Counted from the first letter of the stretch, positions 31,951 through 43,530 are shown. The stretch is DNA of 64,000 nucleotides from Linyphia triangularis (GCA_963978545.1 OZ021730.1:13461796-13525795), one strand, 5' to 3'. Numbers and translations are program-made. The notes: generated by a model not told the origin, from the letters alone.

Positions 31951-32022
31951 TCGTGTCTTTTATCGTTTGTTTGGCGCAGCATGGCCCTAGTGCTGCCTTT
32001 GCGCCATAAAACCTTAAACAAA
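31951..32022 (+). mobile_element. Minimal 72 bp LINE 3'-end copy (B type)
   Basis: Only the last part of a B-type 3'UTR (cgtttgtttggcgcagcatg...gcgccataaaacc) is present. It is flanked by perfect 14 bp TSDs (cttggacgttgagc at 31937-31950 and 32023-32036), so it is a genuine, extremely 5'-truncated insertion. Confidence 0.9.
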
Positions 32023-33529
32023 CTTGGACGTTGAGCATAGTGTACTAATAAATCCACAGTTACTGCAAAGCAGATTGAGTTCTGCAGAACATCCAATTCT
32101 GTTGTTTGGATTTTCTTCGATTACTAATTCCTTGGCTTTGCATTCTGGACAACAAAGTTGGGAAAGAAGAATACTGAAACTCTTAGAATGGGAATTCTTA
32201 GCAGGTACACTAGATATATGGTTATTCAGTTTATTTTGCGATGCAGATTTCGGTTCAGAACACTTTTCAGGAACTGGAACATTTGCCGATTCTTTTGCAT
32301 TTTTAAATGGATTCACAACAAAAACTCTTTTTTTTGGTGCTTCTACTTCGAACTTTAGAGCCCATTTTGGATGGTTTTCAGGTAAAATAAGTAAATTGAA
32401 GATGAAATGTGAAGAAATATGATAGCGTGTAAATGAAAGATTGTAAACAATGGGCCCTGTTCAGCATTTTTTCAAAACACGTAAAATGTGCCATTTCAGG
32501 TAATTATCGAGTTGGTTTTTACGAATATGAACTCGGAATTTCGAGAAAAAAATTATTAAAATTTTATAAGGGAAATAAAATGCCTTAAAATTGAACGATT
32601 ATCACATGACTAAAAACACTCAGTCATTGGTTACAGCTTTCGTGACGTAACAACTGCCCAGCATTTCTCTGCTGCGCACTTCTGCTTCTAGGCTAGCCTT
32701 TGAATGTGAATAAACAGCTTTCTCGAGTCTCGATTTCTTTAATAATATATATATTTTTTATTTTCAAACTAATTATGGATATAGGATTTATCAAGGCGAA
32801 TGCTAATAATTTGCCCCAAATTGATTCCTCTATGATGGCATTGTTTTTTTAAAGGAAATGCCGATTTCTCGATGGCGGAAGTACGAGGTGACAAGGCAGA
32901 AAGGTAAGAAAAAGTCTATTAATATACTACATTTCAAAATACGAGGCTAAAAATTTATTTTGAGAAAAACGATATTCACATGTAACGGTACTTGTAACAT
33001 ATGTTCTTATTTGTGACGTTATAACACGTGTACATATTTCTTGGGATAAATTGTTGAATTAAAGTTATAGAAAATTAGCACATGAGTATTACTAGAATAT
33101 TATTATTAATTATATTGCTTTAATTTTTTTACTCACAACTTATGTATTTAACCTTGTAAATATAAGTGATATCAGTTTTATTAGAGTAAAACTTTTGTTT
33201 TTAAATGGATGGTTGTAAAACATATCTTCTACTTCTAAATAAATCTATTTAAGCTCATTTTTATCAATTTAAAAATACACATAAAAGAATAAACGCTTGT
33301 GACACTGAGCAGCTCTACTTAAATTTGTTTTAGTTGCAGAGCTTTCTATAAATGACTATTGTAATTTATATTACAAAATAGTCTGTAAAAAAAAACTCGC
33401 TCATTTGCATGAGCCTAAGTTGTTAAAGTTGTAGCAGAAATAAAAATGATGTGCAAACCTGAGTTACTTGGATGAACACGTGTTAGACGGTTAAAATCTA
33501 TTTTAAAATAGATTTTACTTATTTTTGAC

Positions 33530-33995
33530 AGCCCACCTTATGGCTGTTGGGTTAGCGCTCTGGCTTTGCATATCAAAAGTGCCGGGTTCAAATCCCGGGT
33601 TAGACATGGATGTTCGTTGTAATTCGGAATCCACGTTAAGCTATAGGTCCTGGCCTGATTAGCCATTATTGTGCACACGTATAGGTCGTTGAGCGTACAA
33701 ATCAAACTAATGTTTGATACTATTAGGTTAGCCTTTGTGCCATAAAACCCAAAGCAATCTGGCCATGCATGCCAAAGGTGCCGTGTTCGAATCCCGGATT
33801 ACGTATGGATGTTCGTTCCACGTTAAGCTGTAGGTCCCGACCTGATTAGCATTATAGCCCTCGTGTTGCTGACGGCGCCAGATAATCTGAATACAACCAA
33901 CCAACCCGACATGATTAGCCGTCATTGTGCATAAATATAGGTTGTTGAGCGTATAAACCAACCACAACCCTAAGCAATCAACCAACATTTTTAGC
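33530..33995 (+). repeat. Dimer of a second tRNA-derived SINE family, inside the intron
   Basis: Unit 1 (about 33530-33755) has ggttagcgctctggct and ccgggttcaaatcccggg as A- and B-box-like segments, then atggatgttcg, a conserved body and an end in ccataaaaccc. Unit 2 (about 33756-33995) repeats this order with changes (gtgttcgaatcccgg). A 54 bp piece of the first SINE family is inserted in unit 2. Confidence 0.65.
33851..33904 (+). mobile_element. 54 bp 3' end of the main SINE, own TSD
   Basis: It starts attatagccctcg, inside the hairpin, so the left side of the outer stem is missing, and runs to CAACCAAC. TSD cccgac(c/a)tgattagc at 33836-33850 and 33905-33919. Confidence 0.75.
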
Positions 33996-35231
33996 CTGCT
34001 CACATAAAATATTAAATTGCATGTTCTGTACAAGATTTTATAAAATCCACTTTTAACTACTATGTAAATTTTTTTGCCTTTCAGATCAGCAAGGGAAAGT
34101 TATGGCGACAATGCCATCGGATATGTCCAGATAAGGCGCGAAAGTAACATTTGTTATGTTAAAGGCCGTATCACCCCAGAACACCGGATCCGAAACAAAG
34201 CTTATTGTGTTTCTGTTTCTTGTGATGAAGAGAAGGAAGTAGCGTTGACTGCAAAATGTGAAGATTATGCTGCATCCCTAGGAGGTTGCAAACATGCCAT
34301 CGCCTTTCTAGCCTGGATCCATCGGCGTAGTAAAGATCCCCCTAGCACCTCCACAGAATGTTAGTGGAAGCGTTCTGTTTTGGCAGCTGTGGATGGTTCT
34401 TCCATCAAAATAACAAGCTTGGTCAAAAAGAAGGAAGATCGAGAAACTAAACTGACACAAAGCTCTGGGGACCACCTGAAAATTTTTATGGAAGTTTGCA
34501 GATTGAAAAATATTGAAACCACGCAATTAGGGAACTACTTTTTATCTAAAAGTGGCATGAAAGGTATTTCAATGCACATTTTGCTAGGAAAGTTCAGAGA
34601 ACAACATAATATGGACTCTTTCTCGAGTTTGCCAAAAATGAAAAACTCCAGGGCTGTGCATTTCCGTAGAGAAATCTACTAAAGGGAAGAGTAATTCACC
34701 ACTGTGGCATGAGTTGCGTTACGGTAGAGTCACAGCTTCGAAGTTGCATGCTGCTGCCCATTACCACACCCTTGATGGTTCTCTGGTTGAGTACATCTTG
34801 GGTGCGAAATTTAAAAATACGGTAGCTATGAAAAGGGGCAGCGAACTTGAAAAAAAAGTTCTTAATGAACTTAGTAAAAAGTTGCATTTAGAAGTCAAGC
34901 CAGTTGGGTTAGTTCTGTGCCCAGAGCACCCAGTTTTGGGGCACCACCTGATGGTATTGGAAACGACCTCATTGTTGAAGTAAAATGTCCTATATCGGAT
35001 AAAACATTCAAAACATACTTTGAAAGTACGGGAGAACCAGCTGTAAAACTCCATTCCCAAATGCAGTTGCAAATGTGCTTCCCAAAAAAAACCAAAGCAG
35101 TATTTTGTGTTGCACACCCAGATTTTGAGAAAAGTAAAAGAAGTGTGGGTTACATATGATGAACTGTATCTGCACAAGTGATTTCTAAAGCTGTCAGTTT
35201 TTGGTGCAAACCCATTTTTCCGAGTCTCTAA

Positions 35232-37135
35232 ATCAGTGGTTGCTGTGCAGCCTATATTTTTCAATTTAAAAATAAATGCTCTTGTTGATTACTCTTTGTT
35301 TTTATTAATTATATAACTGAGAAAAGTGCTGCAACTCAAATTATGAAAATATCCCTTAACTTTGGTAAACATAATAAATTCATGTTGGTTTAAATGAATA
35401 TATTAACAAATACAAATGTTAAACAGGTGGGCCGCAATTCATATTATAAAGATATTTAAAGAATTATTTTATTTTAAAATACCCTTAATAGTTCTGCGTT
35501 ATTTTGGTGTTTGTTTACAAATAACAGGATTGCTTTTTCTTGTTCAAAGGATTAGAAAGATAAAATATAACAGGATTATATGCTCTTAATATAAGATTTT
35601 GTTTTGATGAGTGTTTGTGTTATCAAGTTCAGAATTTTTTCAGTAATTTTAAAAATGGAAATATAAAACCAACAAAATTCAAGAAATTGTTCAATTGGAG
35701 AAATTCAGAGAATCAGGGTTTTACTGTAACTAGTATATCTAGTGTCATTTTCATATTTTGCAATGAGTTTTGTGTGCAAAATATTTTAAATAGTGTGCAT
35801 TAATGTTTCGTACATTAACTAGTTCAAATGAGGCGTTGTGGATATGAACTCAACATCGAATAAAAAAAAAGAAAGTTTCGCCATCCTAATACAGAGCCTT
35901 TAAATTCTACAGGTATATTTTTTATATTGTGCTTGTCCTTCTCAAAATATGCAGAGAATGATACATTAAAATATAGGAAAAAAGAAAACTTAAAAAAAAT
36001 ATTAAAATACATTTGCATACTTTGTCAGTGAGGCGAGTTATTTAAACTCATCAGCATTCACTGCCATCAAATTTATTAAAGACATCATTGTCTTCTTCTT
36101 TACTCTTATATTTTTATTGTGCATGTCCCTAAGCTATTTCCAGTACCTATATCCAGCAATGCTACTTATAGAAATATTAAAATTCTCCGAGTTGAGTTGG
36201 CCAATTCCAAAAAAGTTCAGAACGGTACAGTGGTTAGCGTGCTAGCTTCTAGACCGCGAGGTTGCGGGTTCGAGTCCCGTGTTGGCATGGGTGTTTGTAA
36301 ATGTATGTTGGCTTGTCTAATGACGAATGTTCGGCGCATTAAAGCCCTCGTGTTGCTGACGGTGCCAGATAATCTGAAAACAACCAACCAAAAAAGTTCA
36401 GAAAATTAGTATTACCTTTTGCAATGGAAACTGAACATCTCAATTAGAAGCTTTTAAATTTTAAACATTCACCTAATATATAACATTTTTAAGTAAATTG
36501 GATTAAGTTAAATATGTTTTATATTGTATAGCTATGTTTTTTTTATCTATAAATTAGTACAATTTGACATTTTATACTAAAAGATATTAGTGTAACAAAA
36601 ATTTTTAAAATTTATTTTATGGAACTGCACTTAAATTAGACAAAGTATAAAAAATATACAAAGGGGAAGGTGTTTTACCTCGGAACACTAACTATTTCTA
36701 AGAATCTAATAATAAAGTCATGTTTTTAAAATTTAGAATAGTGGCATTTAACAATAGATAATTCCTTAGTAATCAGAAGATTCAAATTGATATTTTGGTG
36801 AAAGAATTTTTTTTTTTTTACTCCCAAGTAAATCTTTCCCATTTTAATTTCATTCCCTGTTTTTGTATTTGTAAAACTAGTTAACTGATTCATGTTTAAT
36901 TAAAAAGCAAAATAATTTTTGATTACAAGGACATAATAATAGTGCATCTAAATTGACTGGCATTTTGATTTTAAAAATATTTTGCAGAGAAATATAATGT
37001 TATACGCAAATGTTTTCTTTAGATTTTAAATATTATTTAAATTATGAACATTAAAATATGTCCCGAGCACAACATACTCCTATGCATTCATGTCTCTTAT
37101 AATTTAACCTAATTACAAATGCTATTTCATTTATA
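35232..37135. other. Non-coding interior of the ISL2EU-like element
   Basis: AT-rich sequence between the two convergent genes. Apart from the SINE at 36223-36389 I see no gene. Confidence 0.55.
36223..36389 (+). mobile_element. tRNA-headed SINE, slightly 5'-truncated
   Basis: It begins at cggtacagtgg, lacking the first bases of the head. TSD aaaaaagttcagaa at 36209-36222 and 36390-36403. Confidence 0.9.
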
Positions 37136-40100
37136 TTATTTAATTAAACTATTTTGTAAATTAATTAGTGCACAAGCAATAATTACAACATTGTCAAATT
37201 TTGGCACCAGTTGGCGATTGACACATGCATGTGGCAAAAGCATGCTGAATTCACGCAGCCTTCTAATGACTCTTTTGACGTGAATCCTTAGTGCAGCAAT
37301 TTGCTTCGAAGCTACACTATCTACCAATAAGTATTTGGACACCCTTTCAAATGAGGATATCTTCTCAGTGGAGAAGCCTAGACACGTGAAATTCACATAG
37401 CAAAGACATCTTTATGTAACATATCTATAAGTAAAACAACTCAGTCGCAAATTGAAATTCAAAGTGTACTGTTGGGGGCATATGCAAAAGAATGGAGTAC
37501 CATTAGTGTGCAGTTGTACAGATGAATTTACTTAAAAAATCGTGCAGGTCATGGGGTTGACTTTTAGTGTGAGATATAATCTCCCCTGACGTCAGTGTTT
37601 ACTTGGCACTGTATTCTCATACTTAACATGAGTTTCTTGATGAATTCTAGTGACTAAATGGTTCGTAACATATTTTGAACAGTTTGCAGGTCATAGAAAG
37701 TTCCCAATACATTAAATCTTTACACAATGCATATTGTAGAAGCGTCCCACACATGCTTGCTGAAATTTAAATTAGAGGAGTAATCTGGCTTACTTATAGT
37801 CGCAATATTGATATTTTTTAATAGTTTATACAAGGCAAAAGTGGAATAAATTTACCATAAGTATCAATAAACATGGTTTAAAAACCGACATTTCACCATT
37901 AACGACTTGTCTAGATCAAGTTAACATAATTTCAGTGAAAGAGTCGAATTTAATTATCTTTTGAGCTCTTGGGGAACTTATTAAACCAATTCAACATATG
38001 GCACCCAAATACCAAATCTTTTAAACATCAGATACTGTTTACAGAAAATAATTTTTTCAGTCTTATGAGTGATATTGGACATCAGATGATCTGTAGAAAC
38101 GATGGGAATATGATATTTCATGGTAAATGCCAATTCAAGTTAACGATTTGGTGGGAAAAGAGTTTTGGTCTTTAGGTTCAATATATTGAAATTGTTTAAT
38201 AAGCTTCCCCAACAGCGCAAAACATAATTAAATTCCACTTTTTCACTGTAAATGCGTTACCTTGATCTAGACAAGTCTTTAATTGTGAAATATCAGTTTC
38301 TAAATCGTGTTTATTGAAGGTTATGGAAAATTTAATCCCACTTTTGCTTTGGACAAATGATTACAAAATATTAATATCACCCCTATAAGTAAACCAGATC
38401 ACTCCTCTAATCCAAATTTCATCAAGTATGTGTGGGACGCTTCTACGATATGCATTGTGTAAACATTTAATGTATAGGGAACTTTCCATCACTTTCAAAC
38501 AGTTCAAAAGGTGGGAAGAACAATTTAGTCACTAGAATACATCAAGAAACTCATGTCAAGTATAAGAATACAGTGCCAAGTAAACATTGATGACAGGAGA
38601 GATAATATCTCACACTAAAAGTCAACTCCGTGAGTTGCTTGATTTTTAATGTAAATGCATCTGTACAACTGCACACTAATGGTACTCCATTCTTTTGCAT
38701 ATGCTCCAAATGAACACTTTGCATTTCAATATGCGACTGAGTTTTACTTATAGATGTGTTACATAAAGATGTCCTCTTGATGTGAATTGCAGGTGTCTAT
38801 GCTGCCCCCCTGAGAAGATATCCTCACTTGAATGGGTGTCCAAATACTTATTGGTAGATAGTGTATAACTTCATCCCTAGTGCTTGGAGTATCAGCAATG
38901 ACACTAGGTGGCCTCACAAGTGTACAACCTTTCTTGTTGAGAGCAGAGGAGATGAACTTAAATCCTCTGTCTGCCATCACCTGGCAGCCTGGAGATAGCT
39001 TTTCCAGGTATCCGGAAACCTCTATAATTTGCGTATCGCTTATCCGCCCTCCATATCCTTCTGAAATAAAATTGACTAGTCCATCAGGAGTACATGACAC
39101 AAGGTATTTAATCGTGTTGCATTTCTTATATGCCGACTAGGTGAGAGCTGGGTGCTTAGGATGAGATGGCTTCCCTATCTCCACTTCAAAACAATCTATT
39201 ATACTGACCACTTTCGAATACCTCGCTCGAAATGGTATTGGCAAGTTCTCATGCACCTTCTTAGCTTCGGGCCAAACAATAAAGTCTTTTAGAACTATGC
39301 ATAAATAGTACAGAATTTCATTAAAGATGCGTGAAATATTTCCAACTGACATACCAAAATGAAGGCCTAGCAAGGCAAGGGACTTATTTAAACGAATTTT
39401 CTTCAAAGTGATCATTATATTGAGTTCCCGACACTTTGTTTTTTCAGCCAAGAAAGAAATGAAGATAAAACATTCTTTCGGGATCCCCAAACACAAGTGA
39501 GGTTCCAGCTTTAACACAGCAATAACATTTTCTCTCATTGAAGTGCGTAACTTCTCGGAATCACTTAAATCCACATCGGAGTCTGAATAGCAACATTGTC
39601 ACTTTTAATATCCATCTCTGAAGAACTTGGAAGTTCTTCATCGTCAGATTTTGAAGGCGGAAGTACCGCAACTAACAGATGTGTACAGTTTTGAAATAGG
39701 TGAGGTGGCTATGCTGTGTACCCTCGTTACAGTTTTTTGGGCTTTAGACCGGACATGCGGTGTTACTTGCACACTTTTGTCAGTCATTCTTGGTGCGACA
39801 CTTAGTGTAACTTGCAAGGTGTTGCTCCAATTGCACCTTAAACAGGCATCTATAACTGGTTGAGAACCTTCCAGTTGATCCTCCAAATCATTAACTGCAG
39901 ACGTAGATGGTAATAGAGATGTAGAGGGCTGGCTACTTATCAAGTCTTCAATTAATTTTCTTCGTTTTCTCATTTGATCTGTAGACCTTGGTGGGATTGG
40001 AGCTTTTTGGCAATCAAACTTATGTGGCCCTACATCTTTTTTTAAGAACTTTTGCCCTCCTTGCAACTTGTATTGAAGATAGTTCTCCAGGTAATTTTCT

Positions 40101-40836
40101 AATTAAAAAAAAGAGTAAATAGATGCTTTTGTTTCGAATAATATTTTGAATTATTTAACGAATAATTTTTCTTTTCATCTACACATTAAAATAATGTTAC
40201 TTGCTTTAAGCTGTTTCACTTGTCAACTATTAAATAATGGTACTTTTATTTGCAATAAATCATGTTGACTCATATCTATTATTATATCTTCAAATAAAAA
40301 TAAACAGTAAATAAAAGTTATTACATCTTATATACTTTGTACAGTAATATGTGTACATTCTTATGAGGTAAATTGTTATTTTATTTGTTGTGATTTTATT
40401 TACTTTGAAACTCTAGAAATTACTAATTTGAAATTAAGATTAAACAGTTACATTTAGTTTTTTAAGTAAAGCCTATAAAGATTAATATATTTGTACGATT
40501 TATTATAAATTTTAATAACATGCTAAATTTAATTTCTTCTGACAAAGCTTCGACAAAATTAAATTTGAGATCAGCACAGGTTTTTACGGAGTATTAGGTG
40601 AACTGAATGTATAAAATATAAACATAAAATATACTTACATCAAAATGATTTTTACAGACAAAACGAACACTAGTCGCAGAAAAAAGTGGATTTTTCTTGC
40701 CATTTCTCTTCATAGCAATGCACCATTTCCTTCACATTTCACTGTCATTCGGCAAGATTAAAAATTCTTTGTCGGGAGTTTTGACCGTTGTGCTTTTGCA
40801 CATTGGAACGATATAATATTTATATCGCTTAGACAT
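37136..40836 (-). pseudogene. THAP-DDE transposase of the ISL2EU-like element
   Basis: Exon 1 (40836 to 40639) encodes a THAP-like finger: MSKRYKYYIVPMC, PDKEFLILPND, RKWCIAMKR, CKNHFD. Its first Cys is Tyr, and a TGA replaces a residue after NDSEM. A donor (gat|gtaagt) follows; exon 2 opens near 40098 with ENYLQYKLQGGQKF. A low-complexity linker precedes the DDE region: IIDCFEVEIGKPSHP, CTPDGLVNFISEGYGGRISD, LSPGCQVMADRGF. At 38866 the frame is cut by a fold-back element and resumes at 37312 with ASKQIAALRIHVKRVIRRLREF. Removing the insert and one TA restores the codons exactly. Other frameshifts lie near 39120 and 39600. Confidence 0.72.
37315..38863. mobile_element. Tc1/mariner-type fold-back (palindromic) element
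   Basis: 1.55 kb made of two long inverted arms meeting near 38080. Outer ends are cactatctaccaataagtat followed by ttggacaccc on the left and its inverse on the right. TA dinucleotides at 37313-37314 and 38864-38865 are the TSD. No transposase is encoded, so it would depend on an outside Tc1-like enzyme. Confidence 0.85.
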
Positions 40837-40839
40837 TTT

Positions 40840-41283
40840 GAAAAAGAACTTGTAATAAGTGAAACCAAAGCTGAGAGATGGGGATCGTAATTTCCTCTCT
40901 GAACTTTGACGATCACAAGTTCTATTAAAGGGAACTTTCAACCTATTAAAATGGGGGAGGAAGATTATCGACTTTTGAGCAGTTGTAAATTTTCCTTAGA
41001 ACAGGTCTTGGTAAATCCAACAAAAACAAACTAATCTTCACGCAATCTCGATGACTCGATATTTTCGAGTCGTAGCAGGCGCATGGGAGAATTTTGAGCA
41101 GTTGTTATGTCACGTCCGGTGCAGGCCGAGAAATGATGTTTTCGCGCTCTTTTCACATGGCCAAAATTTAAGTAATTGAAAACTATATTTATTCTTCATG
41201 AAACGAATTAAAATTTTGAATTTATAGGTTTTTCAATGGAATGAATCGGAAAAAAAAAAAAAAAAAAAATGCTGAATGAGCTC
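40840..41283. other. Right subterminal region of the ISL2EU-like element
   Basis: It holds the inverted match to the left end (gttatgtcacg near 41104-41114, tgctgaatgag at 41270-41280) and a 20-plus base A-run. No gene. Confidence 0.6.
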
Positions 41284-41285
41284 AT

Positions 41286-41737
41286 TGTAGTCAGATATAC
41301 AGTTACAGTTAAATCCTGTTGCTAGTTGTGGATTAATAAAGGAAAGAGCTTTTAAAATAATTATTAATTAGGGTTTGAAATTTAAATATCTGTCAAAATA
41401 GCAATTAGGTCTAAGAAGATGCTGAAACGAAACTTTTTTAAAAGCGACATTTAGAAAAAGTGTTGAAACTTTATTATTGCGATTTTTTTTACAATTTTGA
41501 TGTGTCTTGTTAGCTAAAGGTTTGGTGCATACTTTAGGACAATTTTAAAAAAAACCCGGTTACTTTCACCGATTTTAGCGATTTGAAACCTATACGTATA
41601 CCTTAATATATGTCATTTTTTAACCCACTACTCCATAATATAAAGTTAAAATTACCTTTCTTGGATTCAGAAATGTATACCTCTCAATTTTTTTAAAACT
41701 AAGTAAAAATATTGCTGGCTCTCATAACTTTGAATTC
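41286..41737. other. AT-rich interval without a recognisable gene
   Basis: No coding or repeat signature that I can name. Confidence 0.5.
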
Positions 41738-41822
41738 GGATTCGCCCCCATACAACAATCCAAGAAAAGGAAACCTAACTCGATTAAGAATAGGTCACAC
41801 ACGTTTTACCCATGTGCATCTT
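41738..41822 (+). mobile_element. 85 bp internal LINE ORF2 fragment
   Basis: It matches the ORF2 segment around GFAPIQQSRKRE...RLRIGHTRFTHVHL (compare 15678-15770 in D), with 5 bases missing. It ends abruptly where a SINE begins, with no TSD on either side. Confidence 0.8.
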
Positions 41823-42005
41823 GCCGACCAAACGGTATAGTGGTTAGCGTGCTAGCTTCTAGTCCGAGAGGTTGCGGGTTCGAGTCAATTGTAAGGCATG
41901 GGTGTTTGTAAATGTATGTTGGCTTGTCAAATGACGAATGTTTCGGCGCATTATAACCCTCGTGTTGCTGACGGTGCCAGATAATCTGAAAACAGCCAAC
42001 CAACC
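41823..42005 (+). mobile_element. tRNA-headed SINE joined to a LINE fragment
   Basis: A complete SINE, gccgacc to CAACCAACC. Its left neighbour is the LINE ORF2 scrap and the right flank is ctacgggaaactaaacgg; no TSD joins the two. Confidence 0.85.
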
Positions 42006-42439
42006 TACGGGAAACTAAACGGAACCCTTTGGTGCCAAATACGACTTAAATACACCGTATTACCGTAAAACATCTTTAAACATAAGACTAATTCACTTCG
42101 AACTCTAAAGGACATTCCGAATGCACTTCACTTCATGAGCACAACCTTACAAACCACGCCGGAAACAATCACACTCTTGACTATATCACGACTCTGCATT
42201 TCGCAAACGCGAATCATATTTCTCAAACACTGGAACACCAGAAACGATAACTGGCCCAAGTGTTGCTTTTGCGTCACAAAAACTAAACCAACTAACCAGA
42301 AACGATAACAAATTGCAAATCCACTTCAAACCTTAAACCGCACAGACACCAAATTTTTTTTCTACAACCACACATGTCAGTTCTGGATGATGTGGTTCTC
42401 TCCAAAATCACAAAACTCCATTTAAATTTCGAAACACGA

Positions 42440-43530
42440 AATTAATAGGCGAAGGTTTCACATACACATCGTGAGACCTCGCGCCTGAAATCCAACCAAC
42501 CGGTTGAAATACCAACTTCTTGACGAAGGGAAGCAATGTACTCGGATCATTTCGGTAAGTACCTTGATGAAAAGATCTAGATTCGATGGCTTCATTTTTT
42601 ATCCAGACTTGATGTTGGTGTGTAGAGATCTTTACATTCGCTTCGCAGATAATTGTATGAGCAACATGTTGATAACACAATTTATTTTGCTTTGGCTGGC
42701 GATGTTAGAATAGGGCTTCGAAAAACTCTGAACCTTGATGCCAGAATGCCAAAGTCATTTTCCGAAACTATTCCAGCCCTAGACAAATTATTATTAAAAA
42801 TTCTCTTTGAGATTTCAATCTGTTGTCGAAGGAAAGGTTTCATGTTCCAGTGGAAAAGCATCGTCAGCCACTATAACATAAGGAACAGCTGTATTTGTTC
42901 CTGGAATATTTTCCAGGCCTGGTATTCCTAGTTCAGCAGCATGTATCTATCTTGTTTAGCATGCATTTCTCCCGAACACCACCATCACATACACGGCCAT
43001 TGAGTCCTATGTCTACATAGATAAAGTTTAGATTAGCATCGGCTAATGCCATCAGAACGATACTAAAAATATGTTTTTAGTTGTAGTACGCTGAGCCGGA
43101 TTTGGGGGCTGGGGTTATGCTGATATGTTTACCATTCATTGCACCTAAACACATAGGAAAATGCCACGAGGCCAAGAAGTCGGTTGCAATCTTTTCCCAT
43201 TCCTCAGGGCATTCTGGCACTTTCAGGAAGTTATCTTGCAGCACTTGACAAATAGCCATACACACTGCTGGGATGTTTCCTGAAATAGTGACGGTATAGT
43301 GGTTAGCGTGCTAGCTTCTAGACCGCGAGGTTGCGGGTTCGAGTCCCGAGTTAGGCATAGGTGTTTGTAAATGTATGTTGGCTTGTTTAATGACGAATGT
43401 TTCTCCGCATTATAGCCCTCGTGTTGCTGACGGCGCCAGATAATCTGAAAACAACCAACCAACCAACCTGAAATAGTGTTCTGGGCAATGCGAAACGATA
43501 ATGATGTTTGGGTCTCCCCTGTGTAAAGGA
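42440..43530 (-). pseudogene. PIF/Harbinger (HARBI1-like) transposase, copy 2
   Basis: Same motifs as copy 1: PEEWEKIATDFLASWHFPMCLGAMNGKHISI and SGSAYYN, then one in-frame TAA, then KHIFSIVLMALADANLNF in the same frame (copy 1 is out of frame here). The catalytic-region Asp of AMD in copy 1 is Asn here (AMNGKH), a change expected to abolish activity. Later frames are broken, and the end is readable near 42408-42680. Confidence 0.7.
43291..43466 (+). mobile_element. tRNA-headed SINE, slightly 5'-truncated
   Basis: It starts acggtatagtgg. TSD cctgaaatagtg at 43279-43290 and 43467-43478. The equivalent site in copy 1 is unfilled. Confidence 0.9.

Larger units (their letters stand above)
30707..32365 (-). 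pseudogene. Mutator-like transposase 1, main part
   Basis: Minus-strand gene read from about 32365. An N-terminal basic stretch comes first; the open frame at 32316 and the ATG at 32365 are one base out of step at an A-run. A C2-type pair (CCPECKAKEL, CSNCGF) follows, then DVNRTLVYAMKQLGCGYNEASHF. The core motifs are IDGTWQKRG, LNGVVTAVSIDTGEVLEVEVLSKVC and YGDGDSKSY near 31395, typical of animal Mutator-like transposases as I recall them. It is broken by a LINE 3' end (31951-32022), a SINE (31052-31231) and LINE E; frames change near 31560 and 31300. The C-terminus continues at 24265-24557. Confidence 0.75.
32872..35231 (+). pseudogene. SWIM zinc finger / YqaJ-like exonuclease gene, two exons
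   Basis: Exon 1 is ATG 32872 to 32903 (MAEVRGDKAE plus 2 nt), with donor AG|GTAAGA. Exon 2 starts at 34085 after ttttgcctttcag, and phase is kept across the splice. Exon 2 encodes a SWIM-like stretch (CDEEKEVALTAKC...GGCKHAIAFLAW), then the YqaJ core: LRYGRVTASKLHAAAH, TVAMKRGSELEKKVL, APPDGI, IVEVKCP and QMQLQMC, which match the D...ExK nuclease pattern. Damage: TAG at 34362-34364 where Tyr is expected, frame changes near 34660-34675, 34930-34940, 35140 and 35175-35185. YqaJ nucleases digest DNA ends; here it probably assisted transposition. Confidence 0.75.
32452..41283. mobile_element. ISL2EU-like DNA transposon (THAP-DDE transposase plus SWIM/YqaJ protein)
   Basis: An 8.8 kb unit with two convergent genes: YqaJ-type on plus at the left, transposase on minus at the right. 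The ends match inversely: left gggccctgttcagcattttt, right (reverse complement) gagctcattcagcatttttt. Subterminal blocks also match inversely (cgtgacgtaacaactgc at 32641-32657 against cgtgacataacaactgc near 41107). The dinucleotide AT flanks both sides (32450-32451, 41284-41285). As I recall, ISL2EU elements pair a THAP/DDE transposase with a YqaJ nuclease and duplicate AT. Both genes are broken. Confidence 0.7.

Noticed and set aside
33530..33620. Functional tRNA in the YqaJ intron
   Set aside because: The tRNA-like head repeats next to itself with a shared body and an end in ccataaaaccc, so it is a SINE dimer.
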